A stretch of 64,000 nucleotides of DNA from Schistosoma haematobium (Eukaryota; Platyhelminthes; Trematoda; Strigeidida; Schistosomatidae): assembly GCF_000699445.3 (NCBI RefSeq), contig NC_067196.1, positions 37,282,616 through 37,346,615 of the forward strand. Direction: 5' to 3'. Shown here in pieces: positions 1 through 10,702 of the stretch; positions within the stretch are counted from its first letter, which is position 1; each line of letters starts with the position of its first letter. Under the pieces are notes generated by a model, which saw only the letters and a list, made by a program, of their open reading frames with translations, did no database searches and had not been told where the DNA came from. The position numbers and the translations under genes were made by a program.

Positions 1-546
1 CTCACTCCATTTACATCTTTATTCATGTATACTTCTGGACAAAATGAGAAGCAGATACATTAGGATTCATGGATGCAATACTTTATCTAGAACATTTACC
101 ATGTGAAGAACAGGCAGCAAAAGCTGACCTAACTGAAAAATTGTGTGCTCGAACAAATTACTAATTCACAGTTGTATAGATTCTTGTTTTCTGAAAAATA
201 TTTCATTTAATTCTGAATAATTAATTTACTTATTTTACATGTGTAAGCATATAAGCACATTTTTCTTTTTTGGTGAAGTAATGAATGTGGGCTAATGGTA
301 GGACAAAACAGCTGTTTAGTGATTCCTAGTTTTCAATTGTTCGATAATCAAAGTTAGAAACTTCGAAAACTAATTTACTTGCATATACAACATCAAACAA
401 GTAATTGTAACATAAACTCATTACAATGTTCATTATTACACATAAATTGACAATACTCAGGGAAATATTTGGATACAAGTATACAGTGGTGTTTTTAAAA
501 TATGAAAATTATAAGAAATATATAATAATTTATAATATTGGCTTAC
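1..546. other. Non-coding flank, probable intron
   Basis: AT-rich sequence with no convincing coding signal on either strand. It lies just downstream of the donor of the minus-strand DRAM-like exon, so it is probably that gene's intron. The next expected DRAM exon, with further membrane segments, was looked for here and not found. Confidence 0.5.
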
Positions 547-695
547 TTGAAAGTTGGCTACTATACTCATACCAACTGCACATATAAGACCAAAACATAA
601 AGCAACTCTAGCCAATCTAATTTGACGATAACATTGTTGATTAAATTTCTGGCTACAATCTAGCAAATGTTTATGCCATGAGTAGAAGCATAAAC
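547..695 (-). CDS. DRAM/TMEM150-family protein, one internal exon
   Basis: Read on the minus strand, this exon ends in a hydrophobic segment finishing with GMSIVANFQ. That is the family signature before an exon junction in DRAM/TMEM150 proteins, multi-pass membrane proteins of the lysosome or plasma membrane linked to autophagy in animals. An acceptor (TAATAAAGCAG) precedes base 695 and a clean donor (CAA then GTAAGC) follows base 547. The exon is 149 bp: two bases completing a codon plus 49 codons, ending in phase 0. Upstream residues (basic, tyrosine-rich, then a short hydrophobic stretch) fit the loop before a membrane segment. No other exon of the gene was identified; the rest should lie outside the window or beyond the transposon-filled introns. 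The family call is from memory of the motif; which DRAM/TMEM150 paralogue it is cannot be said. Confidence 0.7.
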
Positions 696-1969
696 CTGCT
701 TTATTATTATAACGAACAGATGACAGCAGTAAGGAAAAAATGACAAATAATACATGATTATGAAAAATTGTGGGAGAGAGAAAGGCAACATGTATTCTTA
801 AATAAGGTTATTAAACCAAATAACAAATACAAGATCAATAAAATAGTTACAAATATTGTATAGCACGTATACAATGTTACCTCAAGGTATCCTGCAATTT
901 TTCATATGGTGACTAAAAAATAACCTATCCGAATAGTTACTTACATTTATAAACAAATGTAAGAGCTGACAAATGTGTTCAACGATTCAACTGGCCACAT
1001 TTCACATCAGAACAATGGGAGGAATTTAGCAAGTTCTGTAGTGATAAGTGAAAATAATTATAGCGATGGTAATAGATAACTAAACATAAACTTATCCATA
1101 TATTTCTAACTTAATTCTGCACTATCCATCAGAGTAGCTGATACAGTAAGAATGTATAGCATATATCTTCAGCAAATATCTACACAGAAGGGGTAAAAAT
1201 AAAACTAAACAAGTTTCACCTAATCATTTACAACATATCAATAGATTAGGACAAAAAAATTAAGCAAAGGTTATACATTCAGTTAAGAATCCAACAATTC
1301 TAATTAGTTATACTTATTAAACTTGTTGATTAATTGAAAACTTTCTTAATTTTACTATTACTACCACTGTTAATATCAGGAAATGTTGCAGTCTATGTGT
1401 GTTAATAATGAAAGCACTATTACAGTACCCAAGTATATCCAGATGAATTATAAATTTTCAAAACATTATAAAAGTATTTTTCACTAACGTAACAAAGATT
1501 GTTGTTAGCTAACAATCGAACATGTGATAGTGACTACAAATACTGCTTTTGCTAATAATTATTTGACAATTTTTTTATGATATCACTAGTCGAAATGAAG
1601 TATTCGATGATGAATAATGTTGAATAGATTACAAACTGCATCATTGCTTATAATTTAATAACATGAAACAAATAAACAAATGGGAGAAAATAAACAAAAC
1701 ATATAGAGTAAGAAACATTGAGGTATTGATTGTTAGATAGATATCATTTTAAAGAATCCCAATAAATATGAGGAATGTAAATTTTATTTTGTTTAACCTC
1801 AAGTGTCGAAGATAAAACAGTGCTAGTCTATTGATACATCGACACTTGACTCATTATTAATCACATTGAATTTTTCGATCCATAGATTTTTCTACCAACA
1901 ATTAATATCTTATATGGTTACTATCCAATGACTAGATGATACAGTTAATTATATACGTTTATATATATA
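696..1969. other. Non-coding, probable intron of the DRAM-like gene
   Basis: AT-rich sequence without a recognisable exon. The expected upstream DRAM exon motif (SDTG-like) was looked for on the minus strand and not seen. It ends at the 9-bp target duplication of the MULE. Confidence 0.4.
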
Positions 1970-1978
1970 CGTTATATA

Positions 1979-2003
1979 GAAATTCATTAGCCCCACGGCA
2001 ATT
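1979..2003 (+). repeat. MULE left terminal inverted repeat
   Basis: Aligned with the reverse complement of 4789-4813, 17 of 25 positions match. The inner part CCCACGGCAATT is perfect and CATTA is conserved further out. Confidence 0.8.
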
Positions 2004-2179
2004 TTTTTAACCCCCCCTTTTTTAAAATGTTTTTTCAACCCAAAATTGCAATATTTTTCATCCCGTTTCGTCCAATGAAATGGCTAGTTTTAAAGTTCGT
2101 TTTTAATTTGTTAGTTATGTTTTGTCGGATTGTTATAAAACATCAGTACTTGTCGACGAAGTACATTTTAATCATCATT

Positions 2180-3258
2180 ATGGAGGAGAGTAACGTGCCT
2201 AGTACAAACGCTGTTGTTTCTCACGTAACAGAAATGGAGGAAGTCTTTTTGACAACCTTGTTTCTCGTTGCGTTCCCATCGGTTGAAGCGTTGAAGTCCG
2301 CTATCACAAATTATGAAAGATCAACTTACTGTCATTATGTAGTTCGAGATTCGCATTTGTGCAGAAATGAAAACTCGTACATTAAATTTGTGTGCTGGAG
2401 ACATGGCCGTATAACATCTAGCGGTTCGCCACAGCGGATCAGACGGAGGAGGTAATTTTATAAATGTTATTAACATTTTTTGTCATGAAGGGCTTCCATG
2501 AACACTCAATGTCCGGCCTTCATGTATTGTAAGATTATCGACGGCTACTGGACTGTTGTACGTGGGAATGTGCATCACAATCACGAGTGCAATTCCCTGA
2601 GGTACCAAGGTAATTCATGGGTGCGCAGGTTAACAGAGGCCCAGTTTGAAAATGTGCGACCGCTGCTAATATCTGGTACTGCTTCATTCCACATTAAGAA
2701 TTATGCTTACCATTCTTATGGGAAACTACTGAATGATCAAGATATCTATAATATGCGGTACAAAGTGTTCTCACAGGCGGACATTCCTGGTAAGCCATTT
2801 GCTAATTTATAATGTAAACGATAGGTGATTACGGAAAACTGAAAGCGCACATAACATCTTTGGGTGGGCTATGCGAATACTAATTAGACGATGAGAACTG
2901 TCTATCGTACTTTTTCTTCACCACTGGTGATCAAAAGATTTTTGCAGATCGTTTCGGTGATGTTATTGGTTTGGACGGAACATACAAGACGAATAACGAG
3001 AATATCTATTTATATCAGGTCGTAGCCCTTGATATGAATTTGAAGGCAATACCCGTTTGTATTGCATTTATAAGTCGCGAAACATCGACTTTGATTTCTC
3101 GATTCCTGTCGTTCTTCCAACGGTCAACCAACAGTCGACAGGTGGTAGGCATTGTGACAGATGATTCACCTGCAATAGCTGCTGCCATCATGCAGGTGTA
3201 TCCCAATGCTCACCATATCTTGTGTCGCGTCCACCTTGTTCGCAATGTTATAAAGAGG
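2180..3258 (+). pseudogene. MULE transposase, N-terminal part
   Basis: Three exons can be read: 2180-2451, 2491-2789 and 2825-3258, separated by introns of 39 and 35 bp with GT/AG ends that keep frame. The first two carry a FAR1/FLYWCH-type zinc-binding DNA-recognition domain (Cys in VCWRHG, Cys in QCPAF, His pair in HHNHEC). The third enters the MULE transposase domain: first catalytic Asp in GLDGTYKTN, second in VTDDSPAI, and the CRVHLVRN motif. A TAA at 2881 interrupts the third exon. A good donor (AGG then GTAAGT) lies at 3259, but the downstream exon expected to hold the catalytic Glu was not found. ATG 2180 was preferred because recognisable family sequence starts soon after it; an in-frame extension back to 2027 is possible. 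The gene is dead as it stands. Confidence 0.8.
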
Positions 3259-3332
3259 GTAAGTGTTTCGTTCATTAACATTTTGTGTCAATGAAATACA
3301 TAGTATGAGAATTGAATCTTGTCAATTGAGAT

Positions 3333-3333
3333 G

Positions 3334-3370
<37 letters not shown>
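3333..3370. repeat. (ATA)n microsatellite
   Basis: About 13 uninterrupted ATA units inside the MULE, just after the last readable transposase exon. Confidence 0.9.
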
Positions 3371-3522
3371 GGAAAATAAATAATAATAACATTGTAAATG
3401 TTCATTGATACAGTTGACCTTATTCATATTTATACCAGAATGGGTTTTGTGGAGAGTTTTAGAAATTTCACAGGTTGAAATCATGAGTCAGTTGAAGCTA
3501 GACCACCATCGAAAACCTGGAA

Positions 3523-3568
3523 GCACTGGACGGCCGTTTCGTCCTGGTATGGGACGCCTCAGCAGTGC
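3523..3568 (-). ncRNA. Hammerhead ribozyme motif, type I, degenerate (left arm)
   Basis: Exact mirror copy of the right-arm motif on the minus strand, with the same A-to-C change in the catalytic box. The two motifs point in opposite directions within one palindrome. Confidence 0.6.
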
Positions 3569-3605
3569 GCATCCACGATCCCGCGTGGTGCGGGATCGTG
3601 GATGC

Positions 3606-3651
3606 GCACTGCTGAGGCGTCCCATACCAGGACGAAACGGCCGTCCAGTGC
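3606..3651 (+). ncRNA. Hammerhead ribozyme motif, type I, degenerate (right arm)
   Basis: The order fits a type I hammerhead. Stem I is GCACTG (3606-3611) with CAGTGC (3646-3651). The catalytic box is CTGAGGC (3612-3618), where the consensus is CTGANGA. Stem II is GTCC (3619-3622) with GGAC (3630-3633), followed by GAAA (3634-3637). A minimal stem III with GTC at 3643-3645 predicts cleavage after 3645. The last base of the catalytic box is C where A is invariant in active ribozymes, so activity is expected to be poor. Confidence 0.65.
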
Positions 3652-4788
3652 TTCCAGGTTTTCGATGGTGGTCTAGCTTCAACTGACTCATGATTTCAAC
3701 CTGTCATATTTATACGTTTAAAGTCGATAGATATTTGTTAAGTCAGACGACGTACGGTTGTTCATTTACACTTTATGAAACTGATATTTCAAATGCTTGT
3801 CAAAAATGGTTACATTCATAATGTCTAGATAATTCAGGTTTCATATTACGGCGGTTAACAATATTCACACATGACTGATTAAACACACTAGTTCTTATTA
3901 CGACCAAATAATTAATTTTAAAATACAGAACTACAAATAATTTACAAGTTAAAATAATGAACCGTTTCAATGGACTTTCAAAATTAACCGCATTGAAATC
4001 TAACGTTTTCTAATTTTCATTAAGAATGGCCATTTACAAAATAAACTTTCACTAAATATTAAGTGCCTTTTTCGGAAAATTTATTACTACTTTCATGTAC
4101 TGTCAAAGTCGGTTCATTAAATGATGGTCTACGGTTGCTTCACCTGAATTATACATATTTCAACCAGTAATTTACCATGATGAATTATTGATATGTTGAT
4201 TTGTTTCTCCGATTAACAGACCATGTGTTACTAAAAAAACTTATGCACACACTTCGGTAATAATTTGTTTACTAATTGGGTATTCAGCATTAGACAACCG
4301 ACCGAATTCAGTAATCACTATTATCAAATATTCAAACCGATTTTCAGTTCCTTTTTCAATCAACTTTCTTTTTATTTGATACATATAAGTACTCGTGACA
4401 TTAAATCACTTGACCGGAAATCAAAAATTTATTCCAATACACATTCACTGACAGTAGGATTGCACTTAAGTTGGTGTTTTTTTCTTAAAATGTCTAAATT
4501 TCTTATAAGACTAAGATTACACAAAAAGATTTATTCACTATCGTTAAATTTCAAATGTAAAAATCAAAATTCTGACATCCAATCACAGCTGCAGATGCGA
4601 TTTCAATTTCAACTAATCAGATTACAAAGATGAACAGTTTACGACCAATTACAAAATGATTAAAGGTGACAAAATGTTTATTCATTATCACTTGAGCACA
4701 CACTTGCAAAACGAGTACACCAATCACCGATCGCTAAATTTTTCTTTCACACCATACAATTTTTTAGAAATGGGTGGTAGGGAATCTT

Positions 4789-4813
4789 AATTGCCGTGGG
4801 CTTAATGTCAACC
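4789..4813 (-). repeat. MULE right terminal inverted repeat
   Basis: Reverse complement of the left terminus, core AATTGCCGTGGG, followed directly by the second copy of the 9-bp target duplication CGTTATATA. Confidence 0.8.
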
Positions 4814-4822
4814 CGTTATATA

Positions 4823-6529
4823 TGATTTGGTGAGGATAATGAATACTTTCAAGTCTAAAGACACAATAATCTCTCATACAGATAAATGATAAAGATGACA
4901 CGTAGGTTGAATTACAACCTGTTAATTATGATTACATATTAAATCTTTAAATATACATATTGAAGTACATTACATTAACAGAATATTAAACAATGTGAAC
5001 TATGTTATTTGTCATTTACCCAAAACTGAAACAATATTTAATAATTGACCGAAAATACAACTTTCTGGGATCTTTGAACCAGCATCACTTAGGTATTTTA
5101 AAAAAGAAAAAGAAGAGTGGGAAGAAAACAGTTTAGATCCACTTGTAATCTATATTTTTAATAATGGCAGTAACAATGAAAAATAATTTATTTTTGTCTT
5201 ATATATGGTTACTTTTTATAGTATTAACCATGTAAAATGTTTCCTGAAAGAAATTGACTAACATTTCAGTCAATCATACATTCTTTTGAGAGCTACTAAA
5301 CTATAAACCATACATTCTGACTGGCAGTGGAATTAAGTAGGTGTTTTCTTCTGATTTAGGACTGGTTAGTCGCATTTACTTGACTCCTAGCGTTTATGTT
5401 AACCAAGAGACTCAGATTTAGGATCTATTGCTTCAATGATAATTACAAAACTTTTCATAAGAAATAACACATGCCTTCTAGTGTTCTATTCTTCCCAAAC
5501 TGGAACCGGGTCGCCCCAAACAAATTGTAAGTTAAAACAAATTTTCACTCATTTCAGTCTCATTAAATGGTTTTGAATGATTACATATGGATCAACACAT
5601 AAGCATTCACTTTTTATCATCTCTTAAGTCCTGAGTTTCAATCTTATTTCGTACTTTTTATCAGTTGTATTCAGATCATGTTCTCGAACCGTATTCTCCA
5701 ATGTTTATGATTTCTCACCATCAATGATACTACTATAACCCCGGTTGTTTTGTTGTTCCCCTTGTTAATTTCGTCTCTCCATGTTTATGTAGTTACGGCA
5801 ACTTGGACTAACAAATATTTGTGACAGCTTCTGTTGTGGTTGACTGAGGAGAAAATCCCAACATAAACAAAAGCAAAAATAAACCATTCATATAAATTAT
5901 TTGATAAAACCGTTAATTTCAATGAACTAATAAGGTTGGCAACAGTATTTTCTTTCATTCACTATCTTCAATATTGATAGATTTTATATGATACTACATA
6001 TCTTACCCCAATGTACAAATAATATGCCGAAAATGGTAATCCACAAACTTTAGAGTGATTTATAGTTTAATTAATTAGTCATTCATTGTTAAATACTAAC
6101 ATATTCACTTAAAACAACCGGATAAAAAATATATTTACTAATTCGCTTGAATATTGTTTCTTGGTCCCTATCCATTTAAGATTTGAGACATTGTTTCGGG
6201 TCAGTCATGTTATTTGTAACGTAGAACTTGACATACATATTTATCAGTTCAAGTTGTCATACCACTCTAGTACAGTGAGATAAAATTATCAAGAAATCCT
6301 AAGGTGATAAAAGTAGTAACAGTACCATTAACAGTAGTAAAGATTAGGTATAAGAAGAGAAAACTAGGTATAGAGACCTCAGGACTCAGGTTCTAAAGGA
6401 AAACAAAGAGTACGTGCATCTGTACTATTGCAAAAGATTCTGAGCCATTATTATTATTATTATTTACTACGTCATTATTCACCCTCTTTTATTCCTACTC
6501 TGTCTATACTTATTTTTTTCGACTTATGC
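4823..6529. other. Non-coding AT-rich sequence
   Basis: No gene or recognised repeat seen. A short (TTA)n run lies at about 6449-6466, shortly before the RTE LINE. The 5' boundary of that LINE is uncertain by up to about 100 bp. Confidence 0.4.
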
Positions 6530-9500
6530 AGCAGCTCGTCTATGGTGGAAAGTCGGTTGTATCTAAACATTCTCGAGTCACTGTCCGGTTGAAAATTGTA
6601 TGTTACCACCGAATACGAGGACTGAAGCAGTTTTTCTGAAACCACGTGCACCATTCAAACTGGATGCCTTCAACGTTCGCACATTTATGCAGGTCGGACA
6701 ACAGATAGGGTTGGCTATGTCTTTGGAAAGTCTTAATATTGAGGTTTGTTGTCTATCCGAGACCCGTATTCAAGACTCTGGTGAAGTACTACAAATTCGA
6801 TCTCCATCTGTTGCTTCGAAAAGCTTGTTTTGCGTGCGCTTATCCGGGGACCCTGTGGTATCTTCGTCTGGTCTTGCTGGCGTTGGTGTCGCACTAAGCG
6901 CTAGAGCTGAGGTAGCACTAATCGATTGGATCCTCATTAACAGTCGGTTATGTGCTGTCAGATTAGAGAGTTCCATCAAAGTGAGAAGAAATCGGCGTGA
7001 GAAACGATGTCTTTTCGTCATCTCCGCCTATGCCCCGACAGATTGCAGCCCGGATGCAATCAAGGATGAGTTTTACCACCAGTTATCAGTTCTTCTCCAG
7101 AAAGTGCGTTCGACAGATATTGTAGTACTAGCCGGAGACTTGAATGCTCAGGCCGGGCGTCTAGGCACAGAAGAGGGTCGTTTAGGTGGCCGATGGGGAC
7201 TCGTTGGTCGCAGGTCAGATAACGGGGACCGTCTACTGCAACTGTGCACAGACCACAACCTGTTTCTGGCTAGCACTAACTTTCGGCACAGTCATCGCCG
7301 ATATGCCACCTGGCGTCCTCCCTCTGCATCTCAAGCCTGGACTCAGATTGATCACATCACGATCAGCTACCGCTGGCATGGTTGTGTACAAGACTGCCGC
7401 TCCTTTTGGAGTACCTATCTGGACTCTGACCATGCCTTGGTCTGCGTCAATCTTGCCTTACTTTTCAGTGGCCAACGAAGTGACCGCCACAAACGGATTG
7501 ATGTTAGCAAGCTGGTTGCAACTTCTGTTGCAAGTAAGTAGCAAACCGAGCTAGTTTCTAGGCTAGCTACCACTCCACCGAAAAGTATAGATGAGCATTG
7601 GTTGCAATTGCATGACGCCATGAAAATGGCGGGTACACTCATTTGTGGGTTTGCGAAACGTCCCGCTTATATGCACTGGGTTTCTTCAGGCTCCTTACAA
7701 CTCATTGAAGCCCGTCGGTCTACTCTGGGTGACCGTGAGTTTGACCACAAACGAAGGTTGTTACGTAGTGAAATTGGGCAAAGCTTGCGTAAGGACCGAG
7801 AAGCCTGGTGGTCGGAGCGTGCTAATGAGCTGGAAGCAGCAGCTGCATCTGGTAACTACCGGAAGCTCTTCAAACTCATCCCAGCCACTGGCAGCAAGAA
7901 GTCTGATGTGAGTGTAACAATCTGCGGAGATGATGGGATGCCAATCACTAACATCCATCGACGTCTTGGACGATGGGCAGAATTTTTGAAGGGCAGTTCA
8001 ACTGGCCTGCTGCTCCGGCAACATCGGTCAGACTGGCCTGCCCTCCATGGCCGGTGACGATTGATCCACCAAATGAGGCGGAAGTCCGCAAGGAACTCCA
8101 ACTCTTGAATCGTTACAAATCACCTGGCCCAGATGACTCACCTCCGGCTCTTTTTAAAGATGGTGGTGACTTTTGACTAAGGAATTGACGACTTTGTTTA
8201 CAAAGGTTTGGGAACTAGAGTGTGTACCAACGTCATGGAATGAGTCGATAGTTGTCCCTATCTTTAAAAACGGTTCACGTCGTTCCTGTAACAACTATCG
8301 GGGGATAAGTCTACTTCCGATTGCGTCCAAACTATTGGCTTCCGTCATACTTCGTAGGTTGTTCAAAACCCGAGAAAGATTGACTCGCGAGGAGTAAGCT
8401 GGTTTTCGTTCCGGCCAAGTATGTATTGATCATATCTTCACCCTCCGACAAATGTTAGAACACCGTCATACTTTTCAAAGGCCAACAATCGTAGTGTTTC
8501 TTGACATCAGGGCTGCCTTCGATTCGTTGGACAGGACTGTTCTCTGGGATTGTCTATTGAAGAAGGGTGTGCCTGAGAAGTTTATTAACATTCTAAAAGC
8601 CCTATATAAAAACACCTCAGGCAGAGTGAGGGCATACAACCACCTCTCCATTGTTCCATTCGAGCAGTGGGGTTACACAGGGTTGCCCAATCTCACCATT
8701 CCTCTTCAACTTTGCCATCGATGGCATTCTGGAAACAGCTCTGATGGATTTAAGTAATGGTGGTATGGATCTGTTGCCTAGAGAAAGACTTCTCGACCTT
8801 GAGTATGCGGACGATATTGTCTTACTGTGCGATAATGCCCAAGGCATGCAATCCGCACTTAATCAGTTGGCAATCAGTGTCCGTAGGTATGGTATGTGCT
8901 TTGCACCTTCGAAGTGCAAAGTACTTCTACAAGACTGGCAGGATTCCAATCCTGTACTCACCCTGGATGGTGAGCAGATAGAAGTAGTCGAGAAGTTCGT
9001 GTATCTAGGTAGCTGCATAATTGCTGGTGGTGACGTGAGTGGTGACGTCGATTCACGTATAGGGAAAGCTAGAGCCGCTTATGCCAATCTGGACCACCTT
9101 TGGCGCCTTCGTGATGTTAGTCTGGCTGTAAAAAGCCGGATCTACAACGCGTCGGTGAGAGCAGTTTTGCTCTATGCTTGTGAAACCTGGTCTCTCCGAG
9201 TTGAGGACGTTAGACGACTCTCTGTGTTCGATCATCGCTGTCTCCGAAGGATTGCTGACATTCAGTGGCAACACCATGTCAGTAATGCAGAGGTTCGGCA
9301 TCGTGTGTTCGGGCACAGAGATGATAATTCAATTGGTGTCACCATCTTGAAACACAGACTTCGGTAGCTTGGACATGTTCTCCGAATGTCGTCCCAGAGA
9401 ATTCCACGTCGTGCATTATTTGCCGACTCTGGGACTGGTTGGAAAAAGCGGAGGTGGTCAGTATATGACATGGTGTCGTGGTATGAAAGAAAGCTGCAAA

Positions 9501-9882
9501 GGACTGGCTTCTGTCGGTCCTTCACGACTCCCTGGTTGGGGTCCGAGAGATGATGCGACACAGTGGCTAGAGACGTTATCAGATATGGCTCAGAATAGAA
9601 GCCAGTGGCGATCATGCTGTAACCTTCTTTTACTTTCTTCATAAAACGTGATTGTATCTTCCTTAACTGAGAGATTTCTTCTGATTGTACCCTTCTGTTC
9701 CCCTACTATTACTTTTATTATTACACTACTTAACACCAATCTCTTCATTATTGTTTATTATTATTATTATTTTACGTTCCTCACTTTTTTTCTTAAATTC
9801 GCATTGTTTTATGTGGCGCATATATATTTGTTGCATTCCTGTACCAATATATATGTGTTCAAATAAATAAATAAATAAATAA
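6530..9882 (+). mobile_element. RTE-clade LINE (SR2-like), copy 1, long but decayed
   Basis: The region encodes an endonuclease followed by a reverse transcriptase in RTE order. It ends in a short 3' UTR and a tandem AAAT-type tail (about 9860-9882) in place of poly(A), as RTE elements do. The length of about 3.3 kb is that of a nearly complete RTE. The 5' end is an estimate. The 3' terminal sequence recurs, reversed, in the SINE-like element at 16535-17090. Confidence 0.85.
6600..9644 (+). pseudogene. RTE endonuclease / reverse transcriptase polyprotein, broken
   Basis: The N-terminal EEP endonuclease is shown by FNVRTF, LSETRIQD, LAGDLNAQ and the terminal SDH motif (to about 7440). The reverse transcriptase shows NNYRGISLLP, VVFLDIRAAFDSL, GVTQGCPISPFLFNF and the catalytic YADD (about 8807), then the RTE C-terminal region (LGHVLRM, a tryptophan-rich end). 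Reading is interrupted by stops at 7542, 8395 and 9365 and by frame changes near 7981, 8172, 8655 and 9445. Every domain is still recognisable, so decay is moderate. It cannot make a full protein, but its RNA could still serve as template for a related active element. Confidence 0.9.
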
Positions 9883-10702
9883 CGTGACTCATTTACCATG
9901 CACAAGTTTATGCACTCAGCAGTGGGTCACACATTTGTGTGGGGATTAGTGATACTATCTGATTGCACAGACACATGTATATGAAGAAGGGTCTTGATTA
10001 CTTTAACCATTACGCCATCGCACTTAAGCGCGGCAAGAATGATATTCATTGTGCAATCTTAACGGCGGACATAATTTTCAGTCATATAATATTGGATATA
10101 CCACATCCCGGTCGTAGCTGCTACCTTGACGCGGTGGTCGGGCTTGCCTATCGTGATGACCCAACCGAGCTATATTGGTTGGAACATATGTTCCTGTAGG
10201 TTCTACCATGCCAGGCAGGTCGATAGGAGAACGGTAAGACTAAAAGCAGCAACTCAAGATTTGAGGATGAAGTCGTACTGCTGACTGTCGAGGGGTGTGA
10301 CAGCAGTAGTGTTTCCCTCGGACAACCAGCATCTGCAGCGATGCTGCCTTCTCATAAGGAAGGAGGGGGTTAGAGAGGGTCGACCCTAAAAATGTCACAC
10401 CTCACCTTACCTCACGGATTTCCGTCTCCGGCGGTAAGACCCTTTGAAGAACAGAGCTAACGCGTCAAAAACCTCCCACAAAAAGGCCGGCCTCAAGCAG
10501 TTGTCCCCTGGGCTCGGCGGTCACGTTCCCAGGCCGTTAAGGCCGACATTAATCCATCTTCCTTTTCAGGTTCCTCAAGGAATACCCTTTCACGGTGTGA
10601 GCAGCCGGGAAGTGACACCAGCCCTCATACCCGTAACACCACACGAGACCAAGTTGGTCACATTCAAATCCTTCTACACCTCCTAATACCTCTCTTATCT
10701 CC
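9883..10702 (+). other. Spacer and probable 5' UTR of RTE copy 2
   Basis: No gene. From about 10080 the base composition becomes markedly more GC-rich than the surroundings and continues without a break into the RTE reading frame that opens at 10703. This fits a long RTE 5' UTR. The true 5' end of the element was not determined. Confidence 0.45.

Larger units (their letters stand above)
3436..3703 (+). mobile_element. SINE-like hammerhead element, palindromic, with 12-bp TSD
   Basis: The 12-mer TCATATTTATAC flanks this 268-bp block (3424-3435 and 3704-3715), so it is a real insertion into the MULE. The block begins with a unique stretch of about 34 bp (CAGAATGGG...) and then becomes a nearly perfect palindrome. 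Each arm carries a hammerhead-ribozyme-like core of the kind known in schistosome Sm-alpha SINE-like repeats and Penelope-related retrozymes. The assignment to that class rests on the ribozyme fold and on memory of the family. Confidence 0.7.
3470..3704. repeat. Perfect 115-bp inverted repeat with 5-bp loop
   Basis: Arms 3470-3584 and 3590-3704 are exact reverse complements; only the central GTGGT is unpaired. Its outermost base pair reaches into the target duplication by one base. Confidence 0.95.
1979..4813 (+). mobile_element. MULE (Mutator-like) DNA transposon with TIRs and 9-bp TSD
   Basis: The 9-mer CGTTATATA occurs at 1970-1978 and again at 4814-4822, exactly outside a pair of 25-bp imperfect terminal inverted repeats (1979-2003 and 4789-4813, shared core CCCACGGCAATT). 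A 9-bp duplication is typical of Mutator-like elements, and the left half encodes a MULE transposase. The right half (about 3716-4788) has no recognisable coding sequence, so the element is probably internally decayed or deleted and non-autonomous. A SINE-like element with its own 12-bp target duplication is nested at 3436-3703. Confidence 0.85.

Noticed and set aside
3405..3691. Two overlapping open frames, one per strand, with almost the same protein
   Set aside because: They are the two readings of a palindrome with no family motif.
4265..4633. 122-codon open frame in the right half of the MULE
   Set aside because: No transposase motif, biased AT-driven composition, no matching splice structure.
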